This document shows positions 16,301-26,040 of a DNA stretch of 64,000 nt, in pieces (positions within the stretch are counted from its first letter, which is position 1; each line of letters begins with the position of its first letter). The notes beneath the pieces are model-generated. The model was not told where the DNA came from. It saw nothing but the letters and a program-made list of their open reading frames with translations, and made no database searches. Both the position numbers and the translations under genes were made by a program. This stretch comes from Pseudomonas sp. FP453 (GTDB taxonomy: Bacteria; Pseudomonadota; Gammaproteobacteria; Pseudomonadales; Pseudomonadaceae): positions 1,240,001-1,304,000 of the forward strand of contig NZ_CP117435.1 in assembly GCF_030687495.1 (NCBI RefSeq). Reading direction: 5' to 3'.

Positions 16301-18177
16301 ACCGGCTTGCGCGTGCGCAGTTGTTCGGGGATCTCGGCGGCCTGCTGGTTCAGGCGCACGCGCTTGACGGTATCGTCCAACAGCGGTGCCACCAGGTTGT
16401 CGGTTTGTACGGCGCGCAGTGTGTCGTGGTCGAGGCCGCTGGTGGCGAGGATCTGTTGCTGTTGCGCCGGGTTGAACGGCCCCAGTTCACGCAGGCGTCG
16501 GGTATCGCTCCAGGCGCGTGGGCCGGGGTTGCGCCGGATCGGCGGCGCATAGGCGTCGGGGCGGCTGGCGTGCTGGATGCGATAGTCACCGCTGGCGCCA
16601 TTGGGGCTGAGTACGTAGTGCGCGCCGTCCACCGGCAGAATGCGCTGCCCGGCATGGGTATGCACGCCCAGTTCATCGGGTGTCGACTCAGCCGGCAGTG
16701 GCAGCGATTGCCGATAGGGCGTCGGGTCCGGGTTCCACAGCCGCGACTTGCCTTTGACCTCGACAGCCTTGAGCTGGTTGACGAAGGCCGACTCCAGCAG
16801 CTTGCCGCCGACACTGAAGGTCGCCAGTTGCACCACGTCCGTGAGCACCCCCACCAGATGCCGGGCGGCTTCCAGCGCCTGGCCCCGGGCCAGGTCGACG
16901 ACGCCTTCCACCACCTCGTCCAGCAGCTGATAGGCGGTGTAGGCCAGCATCGCCTCGCCCAGCAGGGGCACGAAAGGGGTCGCGACCAACAGCACCACAT
17001 TCAACGCACTCTCCAGGATGTGGCTGAACGTGTCCCACCAGGCCCAGCGCGCGCGGCGGTCGGCCTGTGCGGTGGACACCGCCTGCTCGCGGCCATCGTT
17101 GAGGATCTTGTTCAGTGCGGCCTGGTACAGCTGTGGCCACAGTTCGCCGTCGATGCGGCTGGCGCTGTAGGGCGCCCGTTGTTGCAGGCCATGGATGAAT
17201 GCGCGCTGCTGTTGCCGGTCGATAAATTGGCTGAAGAACTGGCGGTAGGCCGGGTCTTGCAGTTTTTTCGCCAACGCCTCGCGAAAGGCCAGGGTGCTGG
17301 GGTAGGCCTGGATCGCGCCGTGGGGATCATGGGGGATGTACGCCACCACGGGCGCGACATCCCGCGCCAGGTCGAGGTCGTTGGCAATCAACAGCACGCC
17401 GGTGAGCAGGGTGTCCATCAGGCGCAATCGATAAAACTGCATCACCCCGCGCTCGCCCTTCACGGCGCGTTGCAGCAGGTGAAAGGTCGCGGGGTCGATC
17501 TCGCCGCGCAGTCGGGCCAGGTGCGCGGCCGCGTTCAGGGCGGCTTGCTGGCTGGCGATCACTTGGGCTTGCAGGCTGTTCCTGTCGGCCTCCAGTGCCG
17601 GTTGCAGGTGTGTTTGCAGGTGTTTGGCGTATTGGGCGCCGAGGTCCAGCTCGCGACAAAGATCGACGAATTGCTCGATGCTCATGCGTGTGTGGTGCGT
17701 TTCGATGTTGAACTGACCGCGGGCGTCTGGCTGTCTGACGTAGCGCGAACTGTCGGTGAAGCGTTCGTTGCTGGCAAAGTTTTGCAGGGCCGCGTCGAGC
17801 AGCGACACGGTGCGGCTGGTGCTGCCCTGGAGAATGGTGCCGCGGCGGCTGACCAGAAACACATGGGTGGCGCGCACGTCCAGGGTCAGCCCGTACTGGC
17901 GTTGCAGTGCAGCAACCAGCAAGGGCTCGGCGAAGGTGTACACATCCTGCAGGTCTTTCAAGCGTTGATCGACGCTGTTTTGCCTGGCCCAGGCCTGGGC
18001 ATTGGCGGCCTTGAGCGGGGCGTGCAGGGCGGCAGGCGCATGGATCAGTTCGGGCAACCGCTCCAGGGATGCCCGGCCCAGCGCTTGTGTTCGGTGCCAG
18101 GCGCTGGCGTGCAGCCAGTCGGGCAGGCTGTTCTTGATGAGTGCGTAATGCGGGCCTTTATCCGGTGTGGCAGGCAT
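13333..18177 (-). CDS. Giant dermonecrotic-toxin-like protein with LRR and NEL E3 ubiquitin ligase domain
   Basis: A 1614-residue protein. The first ~1000 residues resemble the Pseudomonas 'dermonecrotic toxin' domain family, with a hydrophobic stretch near residues 405-450 (ALNVVLLVATPFVPLLGEAM). Leucine-rich repeats follow at ~1056-1220 (LISLSLRGNQLTRLPPAVG, LQRLNLSDNRQL). The C-terminal ~340 residues match NEL-type E3 ligases of the IpaH/SspH class, including the CxD motif at Cys1353 (HPVNCADAG) that would carry the ubiquitin thioester. Such proteins act inside eukaryotic cells. No signal peptide is seen, so a type III or other contact-dependent route is inferred. It is divergent from the giant gene at 18351. 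Confidence 0.82.
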   Translation of the reverse strand: MPATPDKGPHYALIKNSLPDWLHASAWHRTQALGRASLERLPELIHAPAALHAPLKAANAQAWARQNSVDQRLKDLQDVYTFAEPLLVAALQRQYGLTLDVRATHVFLVSRRGTILQGSTSRTVSLLDAALQNFASNERFTDSSRYVRQPDARGQFNIETHHTRMSIEQFVDLCRELDLGAQYAKHLQTHLQPALEADRNSLQAQVIASQQAALNAAAHLARLRGEIDPATFHLLQRAVKGERGVMQFYRLRLMDTLLTGVLLIANDLDLARDVAPVVAYIPHDPHGAIQAYPSTLAFREALAKKLQDPAYRQFFSQFIDRQQQRAFIHGLQQRAPYSASRIDGELWPQLYQAALNKILNDGREQAVSTAQADRRARWAWWDTFSHILESALNVVLLVATPFVPLLGEAMLAYTAYQLLDEVVEGVVDLARGQALEAARHLVGVLTDVVQLATFSVGGKLLESAFVNQLKAVEVKGKSRLWNPDPTPYRQSLPLPAESTPDELGVHTHAGQRILPVDGAHYVLSPNGASGDYRIQHASRPDAYAPPIRRNPGPRAWSDTRRLRELGPFNPAQQQQILATSGLDHDTLRAVQTDNLVAPLLDDTVKRVRLNQQAAEIPEQLRTRKPVDQDTYWSPYIARELPGWPQDRAILVYENADLSGDHLRFGEADATLTLSISRDDLNLGKLPERLVDNLDSTELTTLLGTLPEGRTQQIDALRNRLADHLAQRQGSLFAYLYRHSEDLVSERGLQVREACPGLPKSLVEHVLSQAWPEELNRLDTHKQLPLRLKNLAREWQLQAKAAHAYQGFYDPQLLGPDTEQMLLDTLRVYSDSLEDCRIEIRQHTAIAKLRASAGPHNARAKRLLLKNDGHYEIHDNGQAREQPATDLFNAVLAALPPAKRQALGYAPGDGAAFKRWVMDTLRAPAERRRVLADPVLGETPAKDTLALVQKPMHRAASWFCDLFPNPLERRVKALYPYADPGVIDTYLQTLDDPLQLQRFAAREVEKDRLQEDLLEWVNAAPDDEPITLSQQRLTLARGMLRAWEANIETTVQTFSIRGVQLPGELGNLPLHANFDHLLHLELAANQLLDSDMAILDHFPRLISLSLRGNQLTRLPPAVGRMTSLTQLSFMDERVQWDTADLAQLGELTQLQRLNLSDNRQLTRAPNLGDMAQLQAVSLNNTAIEDWPDGLFEQPRPSGFELDLQNTAINNVPQFLPWTPEAEVVAWARLDRNRLTADGEQRLVSYRLAAGLDPYRTYPPKGDSTYWVEKALPQHQPGLKSLWQDLEQEHGSQGFFEVIKSLEFADIFETLANGARHESGRAQMTDKVWRMLRAMHDDHTLRSRLFLMASHPVNCADAGAQVFNSMGVQVRLAEIHRLPNPALRERELAELARGKSRLDRLNRFIQADIAQRIKPRAEGGQGLRYSSELVDGVPGTVDEVEVYLAYQTALQERLKLPWISPHMSYRRSADVSPKQLQNAFDNVQVPEAGDGLVKAMLEQPFWDQYLRETYAPTFQASLDHGNALLDPLDDLLFAQNQWANASATERQAQTPRLLALADALNVPHAEVLSGQPMSTATYERILAAGFTADLPSQTDLARRLTREALQRLEAHEAGNA

Positions 18178-18350
18178 GGTGATGGACCTTGAGTCGTAGA
18201 CAAGGCCGACAGCCTAGGAGGGCGGGACGAGTGCCAGGGGTTAGATAGTTACGGCATGGCGGGCGTCGGCCTGCGGGGTATTTGTCTAGTGCGGGGCAGG
18301 GGCGGCCGCACGCTAGGGTGGGCCTTTGAACTTCACCGAGAATTGTGTTG

Positions 18351-21300
18351 ATGACCGCCACTGACACCCGCCCGATTTCCTTGCGCCAAGGCCATATTGA
18401 CGAAATTCGCAGCGTGTTTGCTGACCCGCCCTCCCTTGCCACGGTGGCTGCTGACAGCGCCCAGGCGTACCTGGATGTGCATTTCGCCGAAGGCAAGTAC
18501 AACGCCGGGCATCTTGAAATTGCCGGGCCGAGCGGGCCTTTCCGTTCGGTCACCGCGTGGGTTCTGGAACGCCTCGCCGCCGGGCGGCCGACCTTGCTGG
18601 TGGAGCAGTATCATCGGGCGGCAACACGGGTGCGCGAGGTCTATGTGCCGAGCAACCTCAGCCTGGCGCAGGTGGAGGTGCTCATCAACCGCTGCGGCAG
18701 CGAGCTGCTGGGGTTGTACGCGCGGCGTCTGCAAGCCTGGTGGCGTGAAGCGCTGCCGGTGAACATGACGCGCTGGGGCTACCTGTCCGATGAACTGCTG
18801 GAACTGCTTTACGACACCCCCCGGCCACCCGGCATGAACGCGCAACAGTTTGCCGTGGTGCTCCCCAAGTCGCTGTTTTACCCACGCCGCCCCAATCGTC
18901 TGTGGAGCGCCCACGGGCCGGCACTGCGGGTGCAGACGGTGCATGTGCGCACCGGCGCCGCTACGCAGATGTTGCCGTTGCTGCTGTTCAGCCAACCGTC
19001 CGGCCCGGGCGTGGTGCTGTTCAGTGCGGCCAGTGGCGTGCAGGTGCTGGACGACCTCGGCGCAGTCCAAGCGTTGTTGCCGGCCCATGCCAGCCCGTTG
19101 CTGGCGCCCTTGACCGGCGAATGGTTCGCGCTGGATGCCCAGGGCGATCCCTTCGATGCCTTGGCCGCCAGTTATTTGCAGCGCCAGTTGCAGGAAATCG
19201 CCAGCCTCGATCTCAGGGTGCCGCGCAGCCTCGAGGACTATCAGCAGCTGCTGGCGATCATCACCGACAGCCGCCGTTGGTTCGAACCCAACCTCAGCGC
19301 CCGCCAGCAATACCTGCGTGACCACCTGCCGCCCTGGCTGGCCCATGCCGACAGTGACGCGTGCATCGACTACGCGCAGTTGCTCCAGGCCCTGGTGCTG
19401 GACCGCCAGCAGCACGGCTACCAGCACTTTCTGGACGGCATCCCCACCTTGCGCAGCTATGCCGACGGGCGCCTGACCACCTGCCTGGGCAAAGAGCCCC
19501 GCGCGGCGAACCTTCATCCTGCCGATATCGAGTTGACCTTCGACCGGGTGATCGCCGCCGCAGTGCCGGTGCCCGGCGGCTTCATCGCCGGTGAAGTGCA
19601 CACGCAGACCCTCAGCCTGACCGACCTGGCCCTGGAAAACCTCGCCGGTCATGGCTACACCGCCAAGTCGATTCGTCTCAAGGGCGCCACGGCCCCGGCC
19701 TGGCTGACGTATGCGCTGCTCAAGGCCTGCGTGAGCGCGGCGGATGTCGGCCAGGCCTACCCGGCGATGCTGAAAAAACACCTGATCGATGATCGCGCGG
19801 ACGCCACTCGCCGTTGTCGGCGTTTCAGCCAGCAATTGCGCATTCAATTGCCGATGCAGGCGCTGGAGTGGCAGATCAAGGGCGAGCATGGCATGACCCG
19901 TGAGGGTTTTCGTCGGCTGCGGGCGGCCCTGCGCGCCAGCGCCACGGAGCGTAAGGTCGATGGCCGGGCGATGGCGTTGTGGCCGTTGGCGCTCAAGGCG
20001 ACGGCGACCGCCACCGCAGACCGGGTGGCCAATATGTTCGTCATCGGCCCGCAGGAGGGCGAGGATGGTTGCCACGTGCTCTATCGCCCGCTGTACGAGC
20101 CGTCGTTACAGGCGTTCACCTCATTGACCGGGTTGTTTGATGCGATCAAGCAACCCGGCGCGCTGCAGGACAGCGTATTGACCTGGATCGACGCGCGGCG
20201 CCAGGCGGTGTACGCCAACAATGGTTTTCACGAGCCCCATGTGCGGCATTTTCTGCCGGGGGACGAGTTCACCACGTACCAGAAACCCGCGCCTGCGCAG
20301 TTGAGCAAGACCGTCTCTAGCCTCGACCCGGCGCACCAATTGTTCAGCGCCATGGCCGAGGCGCTGGTGACGCTGGCGGACCGGCAATCGGTGTCCAACG
20401 CCGAGCAACGCTGGGCCAGCCTCAAACAGATCGGCTGGTTGGTGTTTGGCACCCTGCAACCGTTGCTGTCCGGGCCATTGATGCTGGTGGGCTGGCTGGT
20501 GCAGTTGCTGGACACTGCCGAGCAGGATATCGCCGCGCTGCAAAGCACTGACCTGCAGGCCCGCAACATCGCATTGATGGACATGCTGGCCAACCTGATG
20601 GTGGTGCTCGCGCACCAGGCCGCGCCCCATGATGTGCGTCGGCATGTGGCCCTTGAACACCCGGTCTTTGCGCCCTTGGCCGAGGCGGACACCGCCCCCG
20701 TTGCGCCGGTGCTCAGGCTGCCTCCTGTCGGTTTCACGGCGCCCGCCAGCTGGGCCAATGCGCGTAATGCGCTGACCCCGGCGTTGCTGGCGCGGCTGCA
20801 GGCGATGAGCGTCAAGACCTTTGCCGAACCCTGGCCAAAAACGCTGCCCGGCGCGGAAAAAAGCGGGCCGTGGCAAGGCTTGCTGCGTGACGCACAAAAG
20901 ACCCCGACGCAATGGGATGCGCTGGTGCGTGGGCATCAATACCGTGTGCGGGTTGAAGGCGGGCGGGTGCGGGTGACCAGCGCCGACGGCAATCGCCTTG
21001 GCCCCTGGCTCAAAGCCGTCGCCCCGGGGGTGTGGGAGGTGGATCTGCAATTGCGCCTCAGCGGCGGGGCCGATGGCGCCGCGCAAGCGCCGGCCGACCC
21101 CCAGGTGCTGGAGGCGCAGTACCGCCAAGCCATCACCGCGAGCGGGCGCGCCCAGCGAGCCATGGAAATCGCCCGGCACCTCGCCGAGCAACCTGCGCAA
21201 ACGATTGATGATGCGCAACGCACACGTGTCCTGGCCAGCTACTGCACGGCGCTGGAAAGCAAGATCGAGCATGTGCGCAACGAGGTGCAATTGTTGCGGC

Positions 21301-22904
21301 GCTTGCGCGAGCTGGCACCGCGGCCGCGCTATGAGCAAGAACTGAGCGAGCTGCTGTATTCGACGCTGCTCACCCTGCAAATATTGGATGGCCAATTGCG
21401 CGTCCGGGTGCAGCAAGCCAGCACCCGGCTGTTGCCCTTGCTGAGTCGTGGCGAGGAGGCCTACGCCGAACTGAACCGGGGCATGCGCGAGCTGACGGCC
21501 AGTTACGAAAGCGTGATTCACTGGCGCATCGTGGAGGAACGCTGCTTTGATGAACTGCGGCAAGTCCCCAGGTTCGGACGGCGCAAGGCCGACCTGGCCG
21601 CGGAGACAATCCCGGCGCGTCCCTCGATCCTTGATCTGCAGTCCCTGCAATTGGGCACCCTGGCCGGATTGGCCATCGATGTGCCCGGCTCGGTGTATGA
21701 GCCCGAGTTGCTGGACAGCCTCAAGCACACCTTCGAACGCGCCCGCTGGGCGACACGCTCCCTGGCCGAATTGCCCCAACTGCAAGCCAGCGATGCCGAG
21801 CAGATCGAATTGCTCGACAGCATAGACCACGTGTTGGCGCAGACCGACGACCGCATCAACCTCTGGCGCGCGACCGAGCCGGAGCGGTTCGACGCCGAGT
21901 CCCTGGGCAAGCTGCAAGCGTTGCTCACCACCCTGCGCGAACAGGTGGAACGCGATCTGAGCGCGCTGCTGGAGCCCCTATCACCCGACGTGCCCACGCA
22001 GCCGACGCCCACCGTTGCGGTCGCCCGCCGCAAGAAAATCATCCGTACGCGCAACCGCGACCTGGTGGTGGTCGGTACCGACGCCGCCGGCAGCCACACG
22101 GCGCAATTGACCGACGCGAGCGGAAGTGTGATCGGTACCTTCACCGAGGCGGACGACGGCGTATGGGAGCAACAACCCGCCACCTCCACCCGGCGTTCCG
22201 ACCCCGAGTTGGGGAGTTTGTTGAAACGCGCCGAGACCTTGTTGCAGGACGTTGAAGGCGATATCACCAAGGTCGAGGCAACGACTTCGCGGGCTCAAGA
22301 TCCGGCTTCCCTGCAACACTTGCTGGAGGCCCAGGCGCAGCGGCGCTTGTGGGTGGCGGACGCGATCCAGAAGAAATTGCGCAGCCTGGAACATGCCCGC
22401 TTGGCGGCGTTGCAACAGGCCAAGGCGCGCAGTCTCGAAACCCGATTGCGGGCGGCCGTGGTGCGGTTGAAGGAGGCCGGGTTAACTGCGCGAATCCGCG
22501 CAACCCTCGCGAAAAAAAACCAGCCGCTGACTCAAGACGAAGTGGCGTTCCTCGACCAACACCATGAAGTCATGATTGTCCGCCGTGGCCCGCGTTCCCC
22601 GCTTAAAGGGCCGCCCCCGGAATACTTGCAGGAGTACGCGGTCAACAATGCGCGCACGGGCGAGACCCTCGCGTTTGCCCATTTCCACTATAAAAAGAAA
22701 GCTGACCTCGATGACCACTTCTCCGCTGCTCACCTCAAGACCGTCGAGCAGGCGCGCATGGGCCGCCAGGCCCAGGCCCAGGTCGAAGCCCAGGCGTTTT
22801 CCCGCATGCGCAGCGGTCAGAGTGGGCGGGTGCCGACCCTGCAGGTGCACCGTGCAGAGATCCAATTGCAGCTGGCACGCAGGCTATTTTTCAGTGTCGA
22901 TTGA
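18351..22904 (+). CDS. Giant dermonecrotic-toxin-like protein, no recognised catalytic C-terminus
   Basis: A 1517-residue protein starting at ATG 18351 (GTG and TTG codons just upstream are less likely). It belongs to the same Pseudomonas toxin-like superfamily, seen in the overall layout, a central hydrophobic segment near residues 693-725 (LVFGTLQPLLSGPLMLVGWLV), a small repeat module (YRVRVEGGRVRVTSADG; later DLVVVGTDAAGSHTAQL) and the typical ending LAFAHFHYKKKADLDDHFSAAH. Residues ~920-1350 are long helical, Leu/Gln/Arg-rich and probably coiled coil. No LRR, NEL or protease motif was found. It starts 173 bases from the divergent NEL protein, so they may share control. Confidence 0.72.
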   Translation: MTATDTRPISLRQGHIDEIRSVFADPPSLATVAADSAQAYLDVHFAEGKYNAGHLEIAGPSGPFRSVTAWVLERLAAGRPTLLVEQYHRAATRVREVYVPSNLSLAQVEVLINRCGSELLGLYARRLQAWWREALPVNMTRWGYLSDELLELLYDTPRPPGMNAQQFAVVLPKSLFYPRRPNRLWSAHGPALRVQTVHVRTGAATQMLPLLLFSQPSGPGVVLFSAASGVQVLDDLGAVQALLPAHASPLLAPLTGEWFALDAQGDPFDALAASYLQRQLQEIASLDLRVPRSLEDYQQLLAIITDSRRWFEPNLSARQQYLRDHLPPWLAHADSDACIDYAQLLQALVLDRQQHGYQHFLDGIPTLRSYADGRLTTCLGKEPRAANLHPADIELTFDRVIAAAVPVPGGFIAGEVHTQTLSLTDLALENLAGHGYTAKSIRLKGATAPAWLTYALLKACVSAADVGQAYPAMLKKHLIDDRADATRRCRRFSQQLRIQLPMQALEWQIKGEHGMTREGFRRLRAALRASATERKVDGRAMALWPLALKATATATADRVANMFVIGPQEGEDGCHVLYRPLYEPSLQAFTSLTGLFDAIKQPGALQDSVLTWIDARRQAVYANNGFHEPHVRHFLPGDEFTTYQKPAPAQLSKTVSSLDPAHQLFSAMAEALVTLADRQSVSNAEQRWASLKQIGWLVFGTLQPLLSGPLMLVGWLVQLLDTAEQDIAALQSTDLQARNIALMDMLANLMVVLAHQAAPHDVRRHVALEHPVFAPLAEADTAPVAPVLRLPPVGFTAPASWANARNALTPALLARLQAMSVKTFAEPWPKTLPGAEKSGPWQGLLRDAQKTPTQWDALVRGHQYRVRVEGGRVRVTSADGNRLGPWLKAVAPGVWEVDLQLRLSGGADGAAQAPADPQVLEAQYRQAITASGRAQRAMEIARHLAEQPAQTIDDAQRTRVLASYCTALESKIEHVRNEVQLLRRLRELAPRPRYEQELSELLYSTLLTLQILDGQLRVRVQQASTRLLPLLSRGEEAYAELNRGMRELTASYESVIHWRIVEERCFDELRQVPRFGRRKADLAAETIPARPSILDLQSLQLGTLAGLAIDVPGSVYEPELLDSLKHTFERARWATRSLAELPQLQASDAEQIELLDSIDHVLAQTDDRINLWRATEPERFDAESLGKLQALLTTLREQVERDLSALLEPLSPDVPTQPTPTVAVARRKKIIRTRNRDLVVVGTDAAGSHTAQLTDASGSVIGTFTEADDGVWEQQPATSTRRSDPELGSLLKRAETLLQDVEGDITKVEATTSRAQDPASLQHLLEAQAQRRLWVADAIQKKLRSLEHARLAALQQAKARSLETRLRAAVVRLKEAGLTARIRATLAKKNQPLTQDEVAFLDQHHEVMIVRRGPRSPLKGPPPEYLQEYAVNNARTGETLAFAHFHYKKKADLDDHFSAAHLKTVEQARMGRQAQAQVEAQAFSRMRSGQSGRVPTLQVHRAEIQLQLARRLFFSVD

Positions 22905-25900
22905 AGCCAGTGGCGCACACAGGGTATGGCTGCCCGGTTGCAGGTACGGCAACAAAATCGGCGCCATGCCCTTGAGCACCTGCACGGGCAACGCCGAGGT
23001 AAAGGTGAACTGCTGCGCCGTGCGCCCCGGCACGTAGGCGGTGAGTGTGCCGAAGTGCTGCTCGCCCAGATAGAACACAAAGGTCGCGGTGCGGTTCAGC
23101 GATTTGGAACTGATTACTCGCCCACCCGCGCCGATCGCCTCGATACGGTTATCGCCGGTGCCGGTCTTGCCGCCCATGGCCAGCGGCGTGCCGTCGGCCA
23201 GTTTGAAACTGCCGGCCACGCGTTTGGCCGTGCCGGCGTCCACCACTTGGGACAGCGCGCCGCGCAAGGCCTGGGCGACTTCTATCGGCAGCACGCGCTT
23301 GCCGGGGGCCGGGTCATTGACCATGCGGGTGTCATAGGGCGTGTCGGCGGCAAAGTGCAAGCTGTCGATACGCAGCACTTTGCCGCGCACGCCATCGTTG
23401 AGGATGATCCCCATCAACTCGGCCAAGGCGGCCGGCCGGTCGCCGGAGCTGCCAATCGCGGTGGCCAGGGACGGCACCAGGTGATCGAAGGGGTACCCCA
23501 CGGCCTGCCAGCGCTGATGAATATCCAGGAACGCTTCGATCTCCAGCATGGTGCGGATGCGGCTGTCGCGGGCGCTCTGATGGCGGCTCTTGAACAGCCA
23601 GCTATACACCTCCTGGCGCTCGAACCGGCTGGCCTTGACCACCTCGCTGAAGGTCGCCTCGGGGTGGTTGAGCAGGTAGCCGAGCAACCACAGGTCCAGC
23701 GGGTGAACCTTGGCGATATAGCCTTGGTCGGGCAGGTCGTAGGCGCCGGGGCGATAGCTTTGGTACAGCCGTTCGAGACGCTCGTCGCTGAGTTTTTCGT
23801 TGACCAGGTGCGAGCGCACAAAACGGTTGAAGCTGTCCTGGCTGGCCTCGGGCAGCAGGTAGCGGTGGATGGCGGCGAGGCGGATGGGCGTGGGGCGCAG
23901 GCTGTCGAGGAAGGTGTCGAGCCGGGCCTGGGTGTCCTTCTTCTGGTACTTCTTCCAGAACTTTTGCAGGAAGGCCGTGCCTTCGCGGTCGGCAAATTGC
24001 GCCAGGTATTCCTGGCGGCGCGGGTCGTTGTCGTCCTTGAGCAGTTGCGCGCTGTTGTTGGCGCCGGCGTAGGTGGTGTAGCGCACCACGTCGCGCATCA
24101 GGCGGATGAACGGCAGGTTGATCGACTCGCGCAGGGCATCGCGCAGGGTGGGGTTGCGAGCGTTGTCCTGGCTGCGGAAATTATGAAAATGATGCAGGCC
24201 GCCGCCGGTGAAAAAGCTTTCGCCGGGGCTGGCGGAGTACGTGCGGTCCAGTGCCGCGTCGAGCATCTTGGCCAGGCTTTTGTCCGGGCTTTGCAGCAGG
24301 TAGTCCACGGCCCAGCGGCTCAGGCGGTCCTGGGGGTCGAACTGGAGGTTTTTCAACGCTGCCGGGGCCTGTGCGGCGTACTGCCCATGCAGTTCGGCGA
24401 TGATTTGCAGGTAGGTGGTGAGCACCCGCAGCTTGGCGGTGGAGCCCAGTTCCAGCTTGCTGCCTTCGTTGATGTCGAAGGGTTGGTCGGTGTTGTCGGT
24501 TTGCACCCGCACCCGGGCGCCGTCGGGGGTGAGTTCGAACAGGGTGAAGCTGTAGCGCACCTGGGGCGTGCTGGCCGGGGTCAGCAGGCGTTCGCCGAGC
24601 AGGCCGGTCTGGCGCGCGAACTCGGGGTCGGCCAGTTGCTTGAGGTAGGCGGTGACGTCCTGTTGCAACGGGCCTTGCAGGGTTGAAGTGGCGGACAGGT
24701 CCAGGCGATCAAGGTCGTACAGCGGGCGTTGGAGCAAGGTGGCCAGGCGGCTGCGGGCGACGCTGATGCCTTTGTTGGTGTCGATCGGTTGCACGGTGGG
24801 TTGCAACTGCCAGTCGCGGTAGGTGACCTGCGCCGCCAACGCCGCCGTGAGCAGGGCGGAATCAATCACGCCGTTTTGCGCCAGCAGGCGCAAATGACTG
24901 TCGGTGAGTTGCGCCAGTTCTTCGCGGCCTCGGGCCAGGTAATGGGAGGGCCGGCGCTGGGCGATGATCAGCGCCAGCACCTGGCGCAGGGCCAAGGCCT
25001 TGGGGGCAAGGTCCGGGCCCAGCAGTGCCTGGTTCACCTGATTGAAGTCGGCGCCGAACCATACCCGCAAACCCTCGGCCATGCCGTGTACTTCGCCGTG
25101 GCCGGGCACGGCGGACAGCGGCACGCTGTTGAGGTAGTCGCGCACGATGGTTTGCCGCGCCACCAACGTGTCCGGCCCGGCTTGATAGGCGCGCACACCG
25201 GCAGAAAACATCTGCCGCAGTTTTTCGCCGCCGGACAGCGTCAGGCCGTCCGGGGAGTGGCGGTATTTTTCCAGCTGGGTCGCCAAGGTGCTGCCGCCTG
25301 CGCTCTGGCCGGGCAGGTGGAGGATTTTCGCAAGTTGCGACCAGGCCGCCTTGGCGAAGCGTGGCCAGTCTACCGCCGGGTTGGCCTGGGGCTGGGCGGG
25401 GTCGAGCAGGTCGCGGTTTTCGATGAACAGCAAACTGTCCACCACCAGCGGCGGGATCGTGGCGAAGCGGGCATAGAGTTGCTGCGGGTAGGTGTATTGA
25501 TACAGCGGCTGCGCGCGGCAGTCGGTGATCGACAGGCCAGCCTGGCTCTTTTCCGCGTAGGGTACGAACAGGCCTTTGGCGGTGTAGTCCATCAACGCCG
25601 GAGAGAACCGTGCCTGGGCTTCAACCACGTAACCGCGCTTGAGCAGCCGTGTGAGGAAACCCTCCAGGTCGCTGTAGCCCAGGCGCCGGTCAAACGGCCC
25701 GGCACCGGGGTAGACCATGGTATCGCTGGGGCCGGGTTGCACGCGGTAGGTGAGGTCGTTGGCCAGGCGGCTCAAGTGTTCGGCTTGCAGGCGCGAGGTG
25801 CGCACTTCCTTGGCGGCGGCAAAGCCGAGGGCAATCAACGCCATCAGCACTACCAGCCAGATCAGGCGGCGGGTGTAGCGGTGTTTTTTCGCGGGCAACG

Positions 25901-25967
25901 GCGCCGGGGTCTCAGTGCTGCGCTGTTGCGCAGCCTTGTTCGAGTCGGTTTGCCACAGTGCGCCCAT
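22884..25967 (-). CDS. Class A penicillin-binding protein-like bifunctional transglycosylase/transpeptidase
   Basis: A 1027-residue inner-membrane protein with one N-terminal membrane helix (LIWLVVLMALIALGFAAA). The GT51 region is recognisable but atypical: ENRDLLDP in place of EDRxFxxH, and GGSTLATQLEK in place of GGSTITQQL. The transpeptidase domain has the three penicillin-binding motifs: STAK (Ser509), SIN within ESINLPF, and KTG within GGKTGTGDNR. About 250 extra residues between SIN and KTG are not usual for PBP1a/1b/1c. It overlaps the end of the giant gene at 18351 by 21 bases on the opposite strand. It should act on peptidoglycan, but its special role is unknown. Confidence 0.82.
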   Translation of the reverse strand: MGALWQTDSNKAAQQRSTETPAPLPAKKHRYTRRLIWLVVLMALIALGFAAAKEVRTSRLQAEHLSRLANDLTYRVQPGPSDTMVYPGAGPFDRRLGYSDLEGFLTRLLKRGYVVEAQARFSPALMDYTAKGLFVPYAEKSQAGLSITDCRAQPLYQYTYPQQLYARFATIPPLVVDSLLFIENRDLLDPAQPQANPAVDWPRFAKAAWSQLAKILHLPGQSAGGSTLATQLEKYRHSPDGLTLSGGEKLRQMFSAGVRAYQAGPDTLVARQTIVRDYLNSVPLSAVPGHGEVHGMAEGLRVWFGADFNQVNQALLGPDLAPKALALRQVLALIIAQRRPSHYLARGREELAQLTDSHLRLLAQNGVIDSALLTAALAAQVTYRDWQLQPTVQPIDTNKGISVARSRLATLLQRPLYDLDRLDLSATSTLQGPLQQDVTAYLKQLADPEFARQTGLLGERLLTPASTPQVRYSFTLFELTPDGARVRVQTDNTDQPFDINEGSKLELGSTAKLRVLTTYLQIIAELHGQYAAQAPAALKNLQFDPQDRLSRWAVDYLLQSPDKSLAKMLDAALDRTYSASPGESFFTGGGLHHFHNFRSQDNARNPTLRDALRESINLPFIRLMRDVVRYTTYAGANNSAQLLKDDNDPRRQEYLAQFADREGTAFLQKFWKKYQKKDTQARLDTFLDSLRPTPIRLAAIHRYLLPEASQDSFNRFVRSHLVNEKLSDERLERLYQSYRPGAYDLPDQGYIAKVHPLDLWLLGYLLNHPEATFSEVVKASRFERQEVYSWLFKSRHQSARDSRIRTMLEIEAFLDIHQRWQAVGYPFDHLVPSLATAIGSSGDRPAALAELMGIILNDGVRGKVLRIDSLHFAADTPYDTRMVNDPAPGKRVLPIEVAQALRGALSQVVDAGTAKRVAGSFKLADGTPLAMGGKTGTGDNRIEAIGAGGRVISSKSLNRTATFVFYLGEQHFGTLTAYVPGRTAQQFTFTSALPVQVLKGMAPILLPYLQPGSHTLCAPLASIDTEK

Positions 25968-26040
25968 AGTCGATTGATCCCTGCACGCAGATTGATCGGA
26001 CTTGGTTGAAGCTTAGACGATGGCAGCCATCGCGTAGTCC

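Noticed and set aside
14851..18192. Plus-strand frame of 1113 codons opposite the first giant gene
   Set aside because: Composition (Gly/Gln/Val/His) is typical of an antisense shadow, and the minus strand has LRR and NEL motifs.
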